Part shown: positions 43,724-54,300 of the stretch, piece by piece
How the letters are laid out: every line of letters starts with the position of its first letter
How positions within the stretch are numbered: the stretch's first letter is position 1
Assembly: GCF_018617395.1 (NCBI RefSeq)
Contig: NZ_JACSKC010000002.1
Coordinates: 62,001 to 126,000 of the forward strand
DNA from: Exiguobacterium sp. s48
GTDB lineage: Bacteria > Bacillota > Bacilli > Exiguobacteriales > Exiguobacteriaceae
Reading direction: 5' to 3'
Length of the DNA: 64,000 nucleotides
Program-made: the position numbers and the translations under genes
The notes under the pieces: generated by a model
The model's database searches: none
Told to the model about the DNA's origin: nothing
Seen by the model: the letters and a program-made list of their open reading frames with translations, nothing else

Positions 43724-45768
43724 GCGAGTGCATATTGATTTCGTCCGCCTGCTTTTGCTTCATATAGAGCGAGGTCGGCACGTTTTAATAACTGCTTAGT
43801 CGATAGTCCTTTGATATATCGCGCACCACCGACACTTGACGTCGTGATGAACGTATGATGATCAATCTCCCATGGTCGCTGGAGTGCTTGAATAATTTTC
43901 TCTGCAACGCGGTGCAAGGCTGTTGGGTCGGTAAAGCGAATGAGGACGGCAAATTCATCACCGCCTAGTCTGGCAATCATATCTTGTTTTCGAAGCACCG
44001 AAGTCAATCGGCGCGCAAGTTGTCGTAAGAGTTCGTCGCCCGCGTCGTGACCGAACGTATCATTGATTTGTTTGAAACGATCGACATCAAGGGCGAGAAC
44101 GGCCAACTCTTCCTGTTCGAATTCGGTTCGATCAATCGCCTCTTCGAGATAGGCGAGGAAGAAGCGACGATTCGGTAAGTCGGTCAATGTATCATGATAC
44201 GCCAAATGCTTTAGTTGTTTCTCGAGCGCTTTTCGCTGCATGATTTCCCGACTAACCGTCAAGTAGTGGAGCAGGTGTCCAGACTCATCGTAAATGGCCT
44301 GTATTTTCGTTTCGAGCCAAATCCAGCGCTGGTCGGCATGGAAATGGCGGAACTCGAGTGTCAAGGAAACATCTCGTTCTTTCAATTCTTTTAACTGTTC
44401 ACGCACGACATGGATGTCATCAGGGTGTATGTAATCAAGCGTGTTCTTCCCTTCATAATACCCAGCTGCAAAACCGAGAACGGAGCGATGAGATGGAGAT
44501 GCGTAACGAACAACTCCTCCCTGTTCTAAAATACAGACGAGGTCGCTCATGTTTTCTGTGATCAATCGATACTGCAACTCACTTTGTCTCAAGGCTTGTT
44601 CCATTTCACGTTTTTCGGTGACATCTCGCAAAATCGTTAGGACGGCCGTTTCACCCTCGTAGTCGATGAGGAGACTGCTAATATCCATCTGAAGATGGTC
44701 ACCACTTGGTGTCACGATGACCATCTCTGTATCTTGAACAGGACCGCCGAGTTCAAGAGAGGCGATTCGTTTTCTGGCAGACTGATGGTATTCCTCCGCG
44801 ATAAAGGAAAAAATCGATTCACTCTCTAGATAGGTTTCGCCAATTGTAGCGAGTGCCATCGCGTTCGCATATAAAATATTCCCTTCCTGGTGGACGATGA
44901 TACCTTCTGGAATCGTTTCAATCAATTGACGGTAGCGACGTTCACTTTCGACCGTGGCACGTTCAGCATTCTTCTCTGGCGTCAAATCGATGATGATCGC
45001 GAATAAACCAGTAATGTTTCCACCGACCTCGATTGGGATATTGAGAACGGACAAGTCGAGTCGTTCACCGGATGGATGTTCGGCGTATACGGAATACTTG
45101 TGTGGAATGCCTGAAAGGGTGAACTGCAATCCTTTTCGAACACGAGATCGTTCACTCTCCGGGAGCCAGTGAAGGAACGGTTGATGAAGAATTTCCTTTT
45201 CGGCATATCCTGTGATGGCCGTAACGGCCGGGTTAACTGATTTAATGTTCAAGTGATGGTCGAGAACAAAGATACCGTGTGGAGAATATCGTCGTAGCGA
45301 CTCGTGATGATCTTTCAAGATGGACAGTTCGAGTTCGCGACGCTTCCGTTCTGTCACTTCACGTACGACAGAGACGATATGTGTACAGATTCCGTCATCA
45401 TTAAAAATCGGTGTTACTTCTGACTCGAAATAATGAAGCGGAAGCGTCAATACATCGTCTGCCTCCACAGTATCTGTATAAAAAGAGTCGGCAAGGCGAT
45501 AATCTTCGTAAACGACACTCTTTTTTGTTCGAATGGCTTCATCGTAATGTTGCGTAATAAGAGCGGCGGTTTCAGTCGGAACCAATTCATCGATGGTTTT
45601 TCCGATATCCGCATCCGACCAGTTGATTGCTCGTTTGCCTGGTTCATTTACGAAGACATACCGATACGCTGATCCATCGACTTCCATAAAGAACACATAG
45701 TCTGAAATTTTATCGAACGTCCGTAACAAAATCGATGCATTGTATTGAAGTGTTTGGTCAGCGTTCAT
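43708..45768 (-). CDS. diguanylate cyclase with four PAS domains
   Basis: A 686-aa soluble protein. PAS domains are at about 15-140, 155-265, 275-390 and 400-515; GGDEF follows at 525-686. The catalytic motif RLGGDEFAVL is intact (GGDEF at 602-606), and the product-inhibition I-site RKQD (593-596) lies exactly five residues before it. It should make c-di-GMP from GTP in response to cues sensed by PAS domains, with feedback inhibition. It has no transmembrane segments. It lies 198 bp upstream of guaC and is transcribed in the same direction, but ends in its own terminator. Confidence 0.94.
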   Translation of the reverse strand: MNADQTLQYNASILLRTFDKISDYVFFMEVDGSAYRYVFVNEPGKRAINWSDADIGKTIDELVPTETAALITQHYDEAIRTKKSVVYEDYRLADSFYTDTVEADDVLTLPLHYFESEVTPIFNDDGICTHIVSVVREVTERKRRELELSILKDHHESLRRYSPHGIFVLDHHLNIKSVNPAVTAITGYAEKEILHQPFLHWLPESERSRVRKGLQFTLSGIPHKYSVYAEHPSGERLDLSVLNIPIEVGGNITGLFAIIIDLTPEKNAERATVESERRYRQLIETIPEGIIVHQEGNILYANAMALATIGETYLESESIFSFIAEEYHQSARKRIASLELGGPVQDTEMVIVTPSGDHLQMDISSLLIDYEGETAVLTILRDVTEKREMEQALRQSELQYRLITENMSDLVCILEQGGVVRYASPSHRSVLGFAAGYYEGKNTLDYIHPDDIHVVREQLKELKERDVSLTLEFRHFHADQRWIWLETKIQAIYDESGHLLHYLTVSREIMQRKALEKQLKHLAYHDTLTDLPNRRFFLAYLEEAIDRTEFEQEELAVLALDVDRFKQINDTFGHDAGDELLRQLARRLTSVLRKQDMIARLGGDEFAVLIRFTDPTALHRVAEKIIQALQRPWEIDHHTFITTSSVGGARYIKGLSTKQLLKRADLALYEAKAGGRNQYALAKDYV

Positions 45769-45851
45769 CTCGTCTCCCTCATTTCGATCATTCTATTTTT
45801 TACACGTCATTTTTATCTTACCGCATCATTCGACCAAATGTGTGAACTTTC

Positions 45852-45882
45852 AAAAAAAGACGGGATGTACGTACATCCCGTC
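45852..45882 (-). terminator. terminator of the MFS gene
   Basis: A perfect 24-bp palindrome GACGGGATGTAC / GTACATCCCGTC followed by T7 on the minus strand; the MFS stop codon overlaps it. Confidence 0.9.
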
Positions 45883-47065
45883 AAGCAGCTTCGTTTAATT
45901 GTTTTTGTTCGTTTCGTCCGCTCATCACATAATACAAGAAAATGGTAAACAGTACGACGCCAGAAAGAATCAAGTAAAGTGTCGAGAATCCAGTCAATGG
46001 AATTAATAATCCAATAAAGTAGGGGCCGAATCCTAGACCAGCATCGAGTGCGATAAAGAAGGTCGACGTGGCCATCCCCATTCGATGAGGGGGAGAGGCC
46101 TTGACGGCGATTGCCTGAGTGCCAGATTGGATATTCCCGAAACCTAATCCAATCAACGCCCCTGCGAGTAAAAGCATCAAACCACTAGTTGCCTGGCTAA
46201 GCACAAGAAGTCCGACGGCAAAGATCGCGATTGCTGGATACATGACGACGTTCGCCCCGCGCGCATCCATCAACTTCCCTGTAACCGGGCGCGATAACAG
46301 AACGGCGACTGAATAGACGAGGAAAAAGATACTTGCCGCCTCAATCAAGTCGAGTTCGCTCGCATAAAAGTTGATATAGGATAAGACGCTCGAATAACTT
46401 AATGCAGCCATACCGATAATCAGAGCAATCGGTAACGCTTTTGGCTCAACGAACGATTTCAAAGAGAAACCGCGAACGACTTCTGGCGCATCGACTTCCG
46501 GTACGTTGACGAAGAACGTACTCGCCAAGCTGACGACCCCTATCACGAAACAGAGAGCGAAAATCACAGTAAAACTTGTATGTTGGCTAAGAAGTAATCC
46601 GACGAATGGCCCGATGGCTGTCGCCAGAGTAGAACTCATACTATAATACCCGATTCCTTCACCTTTTCGTGTCGCAGGAATAACTTGCGCAACGATGGTT
46701 CCCGTTGCCGTACTCGATAATCCCATCCCGAGTCCATGTACGAATCGAGTGAATAGTAAGAAACCGACGCCCCAATGGACGAAGTAAAGTAGAATAGTGG
46801 CGGTGAAAAAGACAAGTCCGATATAAAGCGTCTTCTTCCGACCGATCGAGTCGATCAGTCGACCGATGAATAGGCGCCCGGTCAGCGTTCCGATGATGAA
46901 AATACCAGTGACGAGTCCTGCCTGACTTGTTGTCGCCCCGTACGACTCGACAGCATGCACTCCGATGGTCACCATCAATAAGAAGAAGATGAGCGTCAGG
47001 AAAAAGTTGATGAGCGAGATGATCAAGAAGTCTCTCGTCCATAGTTTTTGAATAGGTTGTTGCAT
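45881..47065 (-). CDS. MFS transporter
   Basis: A 394-aa protein with twelve predicted helices. The cytoplasmic loop motif after helix 2 is GRLFIGRLIDSIGRKKTLY, and FVHGLGMGLSSTATGTIVAQ lies around helix 4. The organisation resembles drug or metabolite exporters of the YfcJ/YhhS-like group. The substrate cannot be inferred. The ribosome site AAGGAGG is 11 bases before the ATG. A 15-bp palindrome lies upstream. Confidence 0.9.
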   Translation of the reverse strand: MQQPIQKLWTRDFLIISLINFFLTLIFFLLMVTIGVHAVESYGATTSQAGLVTGIFIIGTLTGRLFIGRLIDSIGRKKTLYIGLVFFTATILLYFVHWGVGFLLFTRFVHGLGMGLSSTATGTIVAQVIPATRKGEGIGYYSMSSTLATAIGPFVGLLLSQHTSFTVIFALCFVIGVVSLASTFFVNVPEVDAPEVVRGFSLKSFVEPKALPIALIIGMAALSYSSVLSYINFYASELDLIEAASIFFLVYSVAVLLSRPVTGKLMDARGANVVMYPAIAIFAVGLLVLSQATSGLMLLLAGALIGLGFGNIQSGTQAIAVKASPPHRMGMATSTFFIALDAGLGFGPYFIGLLIPLTGFSTLYLILSGVVLFTIFLYYVMSGRNEQKQLNEAA

Positions 47066-47167
47066 CGAACACGACGCCTCCTTTTCTCTTCAAATTCGAA
47101 TAGTTAATAAACATAACTAAATGAGTATACCAAATCGGAGGGAGAATTGTCCGAGATGACGCATTAA

Positions 47168-47182
47168 ACGAATTGAATTCGT
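47168..47182. promoter_or_regulatory. 15-bp palindrome upstream of the MFS gene
   Basis: ACGAATTGAATTCGT is perfectly symmetric. It lies upstream of a possible minus-strand promoter with -10 TATACT near 47130, and could bind a MarR- or TetR-type regulator. Confidence 0.35.
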
Positions 47183-47189
47183 CAGAATC

Positions 47190-47221
47190 AAAAACACTCG
47201 ACCCAAAATATGAGTCGAGTG
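47190..47221 (-). terminator. terminator of katE
   Basis: CACTCGAC / GTCGAGTG stem with 11-nt loop followed by TTTTTG on the minus strand. Confidence 0.8.
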
Positions 47222-47227
47222 AAGTCA

Positions 47228-49237
47228 TCAAGCGCGATCCCAGAAACGGGCAGTCGCAATCCCGTCGATGAACGCATCAAATCCATTGAGATTGTGCTCA
47301 TCAAACATGAAGACGCCAGGCTGGTCGGTCTTCACGCGGCACGTGGCGAGTGCCTCTTTATGGTGTACGTGTAGAGCGAGCGGTTTATAGTGCTTATACG
47401 TGTTCTCGATAAATTCGAGTACGTCATCTTCGACCGAGGTTGCGGCACTCACTAAGAACGCGGCATCGAAGAGGCTCGAGTCGACCGTGTCGTACGTCTC
47501 TTTCACTTTCAAGTCACCAAGCATATACGCTTTCTTACCGACGAGGCTATAGTTGACGTTGTGGTCGGCGAGCGTCTGCACCCACTGTTTCACCTGATTT
47601 GCATCCACGTCACCGGCAAGGAGAAGGGCGACGCTCTTCGTATCAGGCTTTTTGATCGTGTTCGCCATCGAGAGGGCAGGGGACGCCTTATCTGATTGGA
47701 CCTCATTGTTCTCGTCTGGCACGGTTACCCCCAAGTTGTCGGCGACGACTTCAGCGAGATGACGATCGATGCGGTTCAATAAATCGACGGCGTTCTCTTT
47801 CACCATGTCGGACTCACATTTTCCGAGCTCAAAACTGCAAGCATCTTGGATATGTTGCTTCTCGACATCGGTCATGCTGTTATAGAAGAGCTTCGCCTGT
47901 GAATAGAAATCAAGGAAGCTGTCACTACGTCCCCGAATCTTATGTCCATCGATTTTCTCTTGATAGTGCTCAAACCCGCCTTGGTCGGCTGGTACAGGTT
48001 CCGGCTGGTTATGGTTGAGCGCATTTTTGTGGTAGCTCGTCTGACCTTTGTGGACGGCCATCTGATGCATCCCGTCCCGCTGATTGTTGTGGAACGGACA
48101 AACGGGCTTGTTGATTGGGATCTGGTGGAAGTTTGGTCCGCCGAGACGCGAAAGCTGCGTGTCCGTATACGAGAAGAGACGACCTTGCAAGAGCGGATCG
48201 TTCGAGAAGTCGATTCCTGGGACGAGATGACCCGGATGGAAGGCGACTTGTTCGGTTTCTGCAAAGAAGTTGTCGACGTTCCGGTTGAGTGTCATCTTCC
48301 CGACGAGTTTCACTGGAATCTCTTCTTCCGGCCACAGTTTGGTCGGGTCTAAAATGTCGAAGTCATACTTGAACTCATCTTCTTCTGGGATCAGCTGCAG
48401 GCCGAGCTCCCATTCGGGATAGTCACCTTTATTGATTGCTTCATAGAGGTCGACGCGGTGGAAGTCAGCGTTTTTCCCGACTGCTTTTTGGGCTTCGTCC
48501 CATACTTGTGAATGAACCCCGAGCTTCGGTTTCCAATGAAACTTGACGAAATGTGCCTTTCCTTCCGCATTCACGAGACGGAACGTATGCACCCCGAACC
48601 CTTCCATCATGCGTAGACTACGTGGAATCCCGCGGTCGCTCATCGCCCACATGACCATATGGGCCGTTTCATGGTTTTGTCCAACGAAATCCCAGAACGT
48701 ATCGTGCGCGCTTCCCCCTTGCGGCACTTCCGTATGTGGTTCAGGCTTCACGGCATGGACGAGGTCGGGGAACTTGATGGCATCTTGAATAAAGAAGACC
48801 GGGATGTTGTTTCCGACTAAATCGTAGTTCCCTTCGTCTGTGTAGAACTTCGTCGCAAAACCACGAACGTCACGGACCGTATCGGCGGATCCGCGTGAGC
48901 CTTGAACGGTCGAGAAACGGACAAATACGGGTGTCGTTTTCGAAGGGTCGTTCAAGAAGTCCGCTTTTGTGATCTCGGCGAGCGGTTCATACACCTGGAA
49001 CTCTCCATGTGCTCCTACGCCGCGCGCATGGACGATTCGCTCTGGAATCCGCTCGTGGTCGAAGTGGGTCATCTTCTCACGGAAATGGAAGTCCTCGATC
49101 AATGTCGGACCACGACGTCCTGCTTTCAGCGAGAATTCGTCTTCTGCCATCTTCAGACCTTGGTTCGTCGTCAAGCCAGCTTGTTGTTCGTTATCAATCG
49201 TATGTTGTTTTAACTGCTCTTCTTTCTTGTTCCCCAT
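47228..49237 (-). CDS. katE: large-subunit (clade 2, HPII-type) catalase
   Basis: A 669-aa protein from ATG 49237 after AAGGGAGGCAATCAC. The haem pocket is intact: H70 in [14 protein letters not shown], asparagine in [19 protein letters not shown], and the haem-ligand tyrosine in [18 protein letters not shown]. Beyond about residue 510 is the class-I glutaminase-like flavodoxin domain found only in large catalases ([18 protein letters not shown]). It destroys hydrogen peroxide. A possible SigB-type promoter lies upstream, which would suit a general-stress catalase. Confidence 0.96.
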   Translation of the reverse strand: MGNKKEEQLKQHTIDNEQQAGLTTNQGLKMAEDEFSLKAGRRGPTLIEDFHFREKMTHFDHERIPERIVHARGVGAHGEFQVYEPLAEITKADFLNDPSKTTPVFVRFSTVQGSRGSADTVRDVRGFATKFYTDEGNYDLVGNNIPVFFIQDAIKFPDLVHAVKPEPHTEVPQGGSAHDTFWDFVGQNHETAHMVMWAMSDRGIPRSLRMMEGFGVHTFRLVNAEGKAHFVKFHWKPKLGVHSQVWDEAQKAVGKNADFHRVDLYEAINKGDYPEWELGLQLIPEEDEFKYDFDILDPTKLWPEEEIPVKLVGKMTLNRNVDNFFAETEQVAFHPGHLVPGIDFSNDPLLQGRLFSYTDTQLSRLGGPNFHQIPINKPVCPFHNNQRDGMHQMAVHKGQTSYHKNALNHNQPEPVPADQGGFEHYQEKIDGHKIRGRSDSFLDFYSQAKLFYNSMTDVEKQHIQDACSFELGKCESDMVKENAVDLLNRIDRHLAEVVADNLGVTVPDENNEVQSDKASPALSMANTIKKPDTKSVALLLAGDVDANQVKQWVQTLADHNVNYSLVGKKAYMLGDLKVKETYDTVDSSLFDAAFLVSAATSVEDDVLEFIENTYKHYKPLALHVHHKEALATCRVKTDQPGVFMFDEHNLNGFDAFIDGIATARFWDRA

Positions 49238-49299
49238 GTGATTGCCTCCCTTAAGTATGACTGACCGTCGTAAGTCACCGTTTGACCTACTGTATCGGT

Positions 49300-49324
49300 G
49301 TTCCCTAACGCCACTAAAAAAATC
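49300..49324 (-). promoter_or_regulatory. possible SigB-type promoter of katE
   Basis: Minus strand GATTTT, 13-bp spacer, GGGAAC: each hexamer matches the SigB consensus (GTTTWW, GGGWAW) at 5 of 6. It partly overlaps the upstream terminator. Confidence 0.3.
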
Positions 49325-49349
49325 CCTCTTTTTCAAAAAAGAGAGATTT
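49315..49349 (-). terminator. terminator of the membrane-anchored unknown gene
   Basis: Minus strand ATCTCTCTTTTTT / AAAAAGAGGGAT hairpin followed by T7. Confidence 0.75.
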
Positions 49350-49360
49350 CACACAAACAT

Positions 49361-50014
49361 TTATAATGCGGCCCACACATGCTGTTTCAATACGATTTGT
49401 TGCACCACTTTAGGGTCGAGTTCGTACTCTGTAGAAATGACGCGTGTCACTTTCGCATTCACGTCGGGGTCGTCAGGATTCTGCTTTGTATATTGGTCTT
49501 GCCATGATCTCCAAATCTGAATCTCTGAATCGGTCAATTTGCTCGTCCATTCTTTTTCCCGCAGTTGCCAACCGAACGTCATGTCGTTGGTTTGGCCGGG
49601 TTCCACCCAGTCCGCAAGCGCATAGTCGCCTTCCGGAGCGAATACGGCTTCACCGAGTGGAGGATCCGTCCCGACATAGGCAGCATCATCATAAAAACGT
49701 AATAAGGCGGCCTGGAACTGATCAGACTGTCGGACGTCATCGATGATATCATGACTAATCGATTGTAGTTCATCGGTACTTGGTTCGTTATGCACCACGA
49801 TATCATACTCATATCGAATGACACCGTCTTCTTCAATGGGTGTACGTTCTTCAATCGTATATATTTCCTCGGAAATAGAAGTGTGTTCAGACTTCAATTG
49901 CGTTGTAGGGGACGATTCCTGTGGCCAAAACCAAATGACACAGCCAAGCGGGACAAGGAATACGGCGAGACGACGTAATCGGTATACCCCTTTTGATTTT
50001 CTCTTTTTCTTCAA
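49361..50014 (-). CDS. membrane-anchored extracytoplasmic protein, unknown
   Basis: A 217-aa protein starting at TTG 50014 (AAGGAGTGC upstream). The N-terminus is very basic (KKKRKSKGVYRLRR), followed by one hydrophobic helix (LAVFLVPLGCVIWFW), then an acidic soluble domain of about 185 residues (EEIYTIEERTPIEEDGVIRY, RYEYDIVVHNEPS, ...WRSWQDQYTKQNPDDPDV). The topology is probably N-in, with the domain outside. No family recognised. Confidence 0.7.
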   Translation of the reverse strand: MKKKRKSKGVYRLRRLAVFLVPLGCVIWFWPQESSPTTQLKSEHTSISEEIYTIEERTPIEEDGVIRYEYDIVVHNEPSTDELQSISHDIIDDVRQSDQFQAALLRFYDDAAYVGTDPPLGEAVFAPEGDYALADWVEPGQTNDMTFGWQLREKEWTSKLTDSEIQIWRSWQDQYTKQNPDDPDVNAKVTRVISTEYELDPKVVQQIVLKQHVWAAL

Positions 50015-50061
50015 TCCAAAAGCACTCCTTCAATTATGTAACACCCCCAATGTGTCGGGGG

Positions 50062-51264
50062 TTACGTTCGATCTAGACGAACGAGGTCCGCATCGGGATG
50101 CGACTGACCACGAACGAGGGCACTCAAAATATGAGAGCCGAGCATACTATACACCGTTCCATTTCCCCCATATCCGAGCAAATAAAACAAGTTCGGTCGA
50201 TTCGGGTGCTCCCCGATGAACGGGAGTTGGTCCACCGATTCTCCAAACAAGGCGACCCAGGCATAATCGACTTCTAAGTCATACATCGGGAACAGTTCGG
50301 CGATTTTTTCTTTCACCCGTTCCGCCCGGTTGTTCATGAGCGCCTCGTCGTGCGGTGTCTCTGCCTTGTCTTCGTCAAGCCCGCCTGCGATAATTCGTCC
50401 ATCCGGAGTCGTGCGCAAATAGAGATACGGTCGTTTCGTCTCCCAAATGAGCGCTCGACCTTCCCATTCACTAAACTCGGCAATCGGATTCGTTGCGATG
50501 GCGTATGACCGATTCAAGTCGATCCGATGGGAATCAAGTAGGGGAGCAGGCCCATAACCTGTCGCAAAGATGACTTTCTTCGTCTTGAATGTCCCATTCG
50601 AGGTGAAGACGAGCCATCCGTCACAATCGGCCACGACCTCATCCACCGCCGTTTCTTCAAAAATTGGGACGTTCTGTTTTGATAAATGGCGGATGATTTG
50701 ACGGCTGAGCGTGAGCGGGTTGACCTCGGCATCGCCTTTTGTGATGAGGGCCGCCGGTTTTTCGAATGGGAAACGTTCGCGTAACGCTTCACGGTCCAAC
50801 CACTCTACGTCAAAACCGTGTTTAGACAGCATCTCATACTCACGTTTCAATTTGGCAACATCAGTCTCTTCACTCGCAAAACAAAGACTGTCCCGTCGAA
50901 TATATATATCGGATGCATCGACATCTTTTGCCACCTGTTCGAGTGATTCGACCGCATCGAGACATAATTGATAGAAGCGTACCGCCGCATCTTCGCCGAT
51001 TTTTTCTGCGAGTTCATGTAACATGATGTCATTTGAATATTGAATTAAACCCGTATTGGCCGACGTGCTGCCTGTCCCGACTTTTCGTCCATCAAGCACC
51101 GCGAAATCGACCCCATCCTGATGTAGTGTATATGCCGTCAACGTTCCGGACATACCGGCTCCGATGACGAGTACGTCGTAATGCTCTTTTTTGTCAGGTC
51201 TCTCTAACACGACGTCATCTGATTCAGTCGTTGGCCAATACAAGTCTCCGTTATACAATTCCAT
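50062..51264 (-). CDS. FAD-dependent oxidoreductase (DAO superfamily, YurR/glycine-oxidase-like)
   Basis: A 400-aa protein. The FAD-binding motif is YDVLVIGAGMSGTLTAYTLH; TGSTSANTGLIQYSNDIML and the C-terminal LPFIGEHPNRPNLFYLLGYGGNG are typical of the DAO superfamily of amine oxidoreductases. The start is the ATG at 51264 with GGAGGATGAGACCG before it; the ATG three codons upstream touches the ribosome site. It probably oxidises a secondary or primary amine such as an amino acid derivative. Weak GC-rich symmetry at 50038-50066 may terminate it. Confidence 0.9.
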   Translation of the reverse strand: MELYNGDLYWPTTESDDVVLERPDKKEHYDVLVIGAGMSGTLTAYTLHQDGVDFAVLDGRKVGTGSTSANTGLIQYSNDIMLHELAEKIGEDAAVRFYQLCLDAVESLEQVAKDVDASDIYIRRDSLCFASEETDVAKLKREYEMLSKHGFDVEWLDREALRERFPFEKPAALITKGDAEVNPLTLSRQIIRHLSKQNVPIFEETAVDEVVADCDGWLVFTSNGTFKTKKVIFATGYGPAPLLDSHRIDLNRSYAIATNPIAEFSEWEGRALIWETKRPYLYLRTTPDGRIIAGGLDEDKAETPHDEALMNNRAERVKEKIAELFPMYDLEVDYAWVALFGESVDQLPFIGEHPNRPNLFYLLGYGGNGTVYSMLGSHILSALVRGQSHPDADLVRLDRT

Positions 51265-51325
51265 CGGTCTCATCCTCCATGATTCAGTATCTTCCTCTCT
51301 ATCCCCGCTTCAAGAGAGGTAAAAC

Positions 51326-51356
51326 CAAAAAAACCGCAGACGATGTGTCTGCGGTT
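51326..51356 (-). terminator. terminator of the secreted nuclease gene
   Basis: AACCGCAGAC / GTCTGCGGTT with 5-nt loop, then T7 on the minus strand. Confidence 0.9.
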
Positions 51357-51363
51357 CAACATG

Positions 51364-54300
51364 TTATTTCTTGATGATGATCGATGAAGGAGAAGCGCCT
51401 TTCGTATACGTGATACGTTGGACGTTTTTTGCCCCGTGAATCTCGGCAAGGTTCTTCCCGTCAACAATCACTTCTTTCACCGTCGCACCTTTGAAGTCGA
51501 TGATGGCACCGGCTTCTTTCGGTTTCACTTGAACGACGACGTTTTTCAATGGGTCTCCTGTCAATTCCGTGTATACGCCACGAACGAAGATTCCGTTTTT
51601 GAAGTTCGTGCCTTTTCCGATTGTCACGCCGATGTAATCCTCTTGAAGGACGAGGCGTGCCGCTGGATGATTTTCAACGGTATAGCGTGTCAATTCGACT
51701 TCAGGTTCTGGTGTGAAATCAATCTGTGCAAGGACCGGATCGTGGTCACTCGCGCGACCTGACATCTCAGTGAAGTCCGAGTTGACGTGAATCATATCAA
51801 TCTTTGTAGAAGCTGCCAAGCGGTTCGAGACGAGGATGTGATCGAGTACTTGGGAGTTTCCTTGATACACATACGAGTAACGGTCAACAGCAGGGACCTT
51901 CTCGACCATGTTCGTCATCAAGTCGCCTTTGAAGATTTGGAGCGCATCCGAGAACTCGAAATCATTGAAGTCTCCGAGTGCGACAACGTTCGCTTCCGGG
52001 TTCTTCGTCTTCACGTCTGCCACGAAGTTGTGAACGACTTGTGCGATTTTCTTGCGTTGCACTTCACTTCCGAGTACGACCGGTTGTTGTGAGCCGAAGA
52101 AACCAGTGTCGCCACCTTTTGAGTTCCAGTGGTTCGCAATCACGATGACGTTCTCGCCTTGGAAGTCGAATTGAGCCGCTAGCGGTTTACGCGAGCGATC
52201 GAACGCTTCGTTTGTCGGGTCGATGCGTCCTGGGTTATACGTCAACTTGCCGTCAGCGTATCCGACAGCTGTCGTCGCATCACCGGCAGGCATTCCTTCT
52301 GTCAACGATACGCGTTCCGGATCATATAAGAAACCGACGCGGATATTGGCATCCGGTGCGCCACCATCTTGGTTGTTCTCAGGGTCGATGTTGACGTACT
52401 TGTACGTTTTCCCGCCGACAGCAACGATATTGTCGATTAAGCGTTGATAGCTCTGGTCAGCGGCAGAACCTGCCCCTTTGTCCTGTCCGTCGTTGTCTTG
52501 TACTTCTGTCACACCGATGATGTCAGGGCTGTTCAATTCGTTGACAAACGCTTTTGCCAATTTGAGTGCCTTCTCATCCGATGTTTCTTTGATGTTATTT
52601 GAGAAGTTCTCCAAGTTATAAGAGGCGATCGTCAATTGATCTTCTTCTGCTTCGATGAATGTCTTCTCACGTTGTGCATCACCTTTGACGAAGGCAGCTT
52701 TCATATCTTCGAGTGAAGCTTGAATCTTATAGTTACCGAATGAATAGCCGACGACACCGACGATTGGTCCGTTGAAACGGTCACCTGTCGCCACATCGAA
52801 ATCACGCGCTTCCGCGTTCGGCTCGAGACGGAACTGAATACGTTCTGGGTTCGCGTCGTTCTTTTTCAATAAGACGCCGCCATTGTATGTTTCTGTTGGC
52901 GTATCTTCGAGAACAGTGACCAAGTCACCATATTCCTGCGGTCCGACCGACTTCAAATTGTTCGTTTGAACGCGCATTCCTTCAAGGCTCTCCCAGAAGT
53001 CGATGGCGTCCTTCTCCGGGTTGAAGACGGCGAGGTTATCGCTGTCGATAAACTCGGTCGGGAGGTTTGAAGCATCAATTGTGATCGGTGTCGGAAGGGT
53101 CACGCCGCTCGCGACGACTTCGACTTTTCCGTTACGCGTATCGATTTGCGTCATCTTCATATCCGTCTGTTGGCGATCGCTGTATCCTTCAATCGCGTAT
53201 TCGCTCACTTTTCCGTTCACTTTGACGAGGTCACCGACTTGAATACCCGCAATCGAACGTCCACCGTAAAGGACAATTCCTTCAGACGTACGTGCATCGT
53301 CATCAGCCTCAGCATCAGGTGTTTGAATGAAGTAATACGTTGTCCCGCTCGAGACGAACGTCGATGTGACGATTCCTTCTACGCCTTCAACCGTCTGTCC
53401 GTTCATCGGAGATGCATGGTTCGCTCCTTGGATGTCATGAATACGGATTTTATCTGTGATTTTATAAGAGAACGTGGAGACGGCGCTAAATGTGTCTCCT
53501 GTTTTCACGACCGTTTTCAACGTCGTCGAGTTTTCGATGTGGATTGGGTTCGCATATCGAAGTCCGTTCTCTTTCGGGTCAGAGCCGTCGAGCGTATAGA
53601 AGATCTCAGCGTCTGCTGTCGTTGTCGAGAGCGTGACGTCTTGTGCTCCGACGAATGTACCGGCACCTGGTTTTGCGACGGCGGGACGAAGAACAGACGT
53701 ATCGATGACCGTGTCCGATGGGTCGCGTGGGATGATCTGGTACGTATCGTCAAACTGTTGAACGATTCCTGTGATCGATGAATAGTTCACGTCCGTTTGC
53801 AAATCAAGAATGCCTCGTTCATCACGAACGATGAACTCCTTTGTTCCGTCGGTTGCTGTCAAGTTTTGGCCGCTACCTGTGAGCGTGACGTTTTGAACGG
53901 TGACGAGTTCTGATTCAACGTCTTCGTTGATTTGTTCCCCTGTGACGACTTGGGCAGTCGGGAGCGTCGCTGCTTGTTTTGAAACAACGACAGCGCTGTT
54001 TAATTGAAGAAGTTCACGATATGAACCGACGACGCCTGTGACGACGACCTCGTCCCCAACGTTGACGGCAAGAGACGTCGGACGGATGGAAAGACCACCT
54101 GTCGCATCCTGAATCGAAATCGTGTTCGCCAATTTAGCCGTAACGACTCCTTTGACTGTGACCGTTTCATTTTCTGCTTTTGTTCGTGCATCAGCAATTG
54201 AAATCGGTGTGATCGGTGCAGGAGGTTCCGTTGTACCGCCGTCTCCGTATTCGACACCTTGGAATGTATGTTTTCCGAGGTTATCGAACGTGTCTTGTGG

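Noticed and set aside
50038-50066. Hairpin after the FAD oxidoreductase as a terminator
   Set aside because: The stem is GC-rich but lacks a T tail, so it is not listed as a feature.
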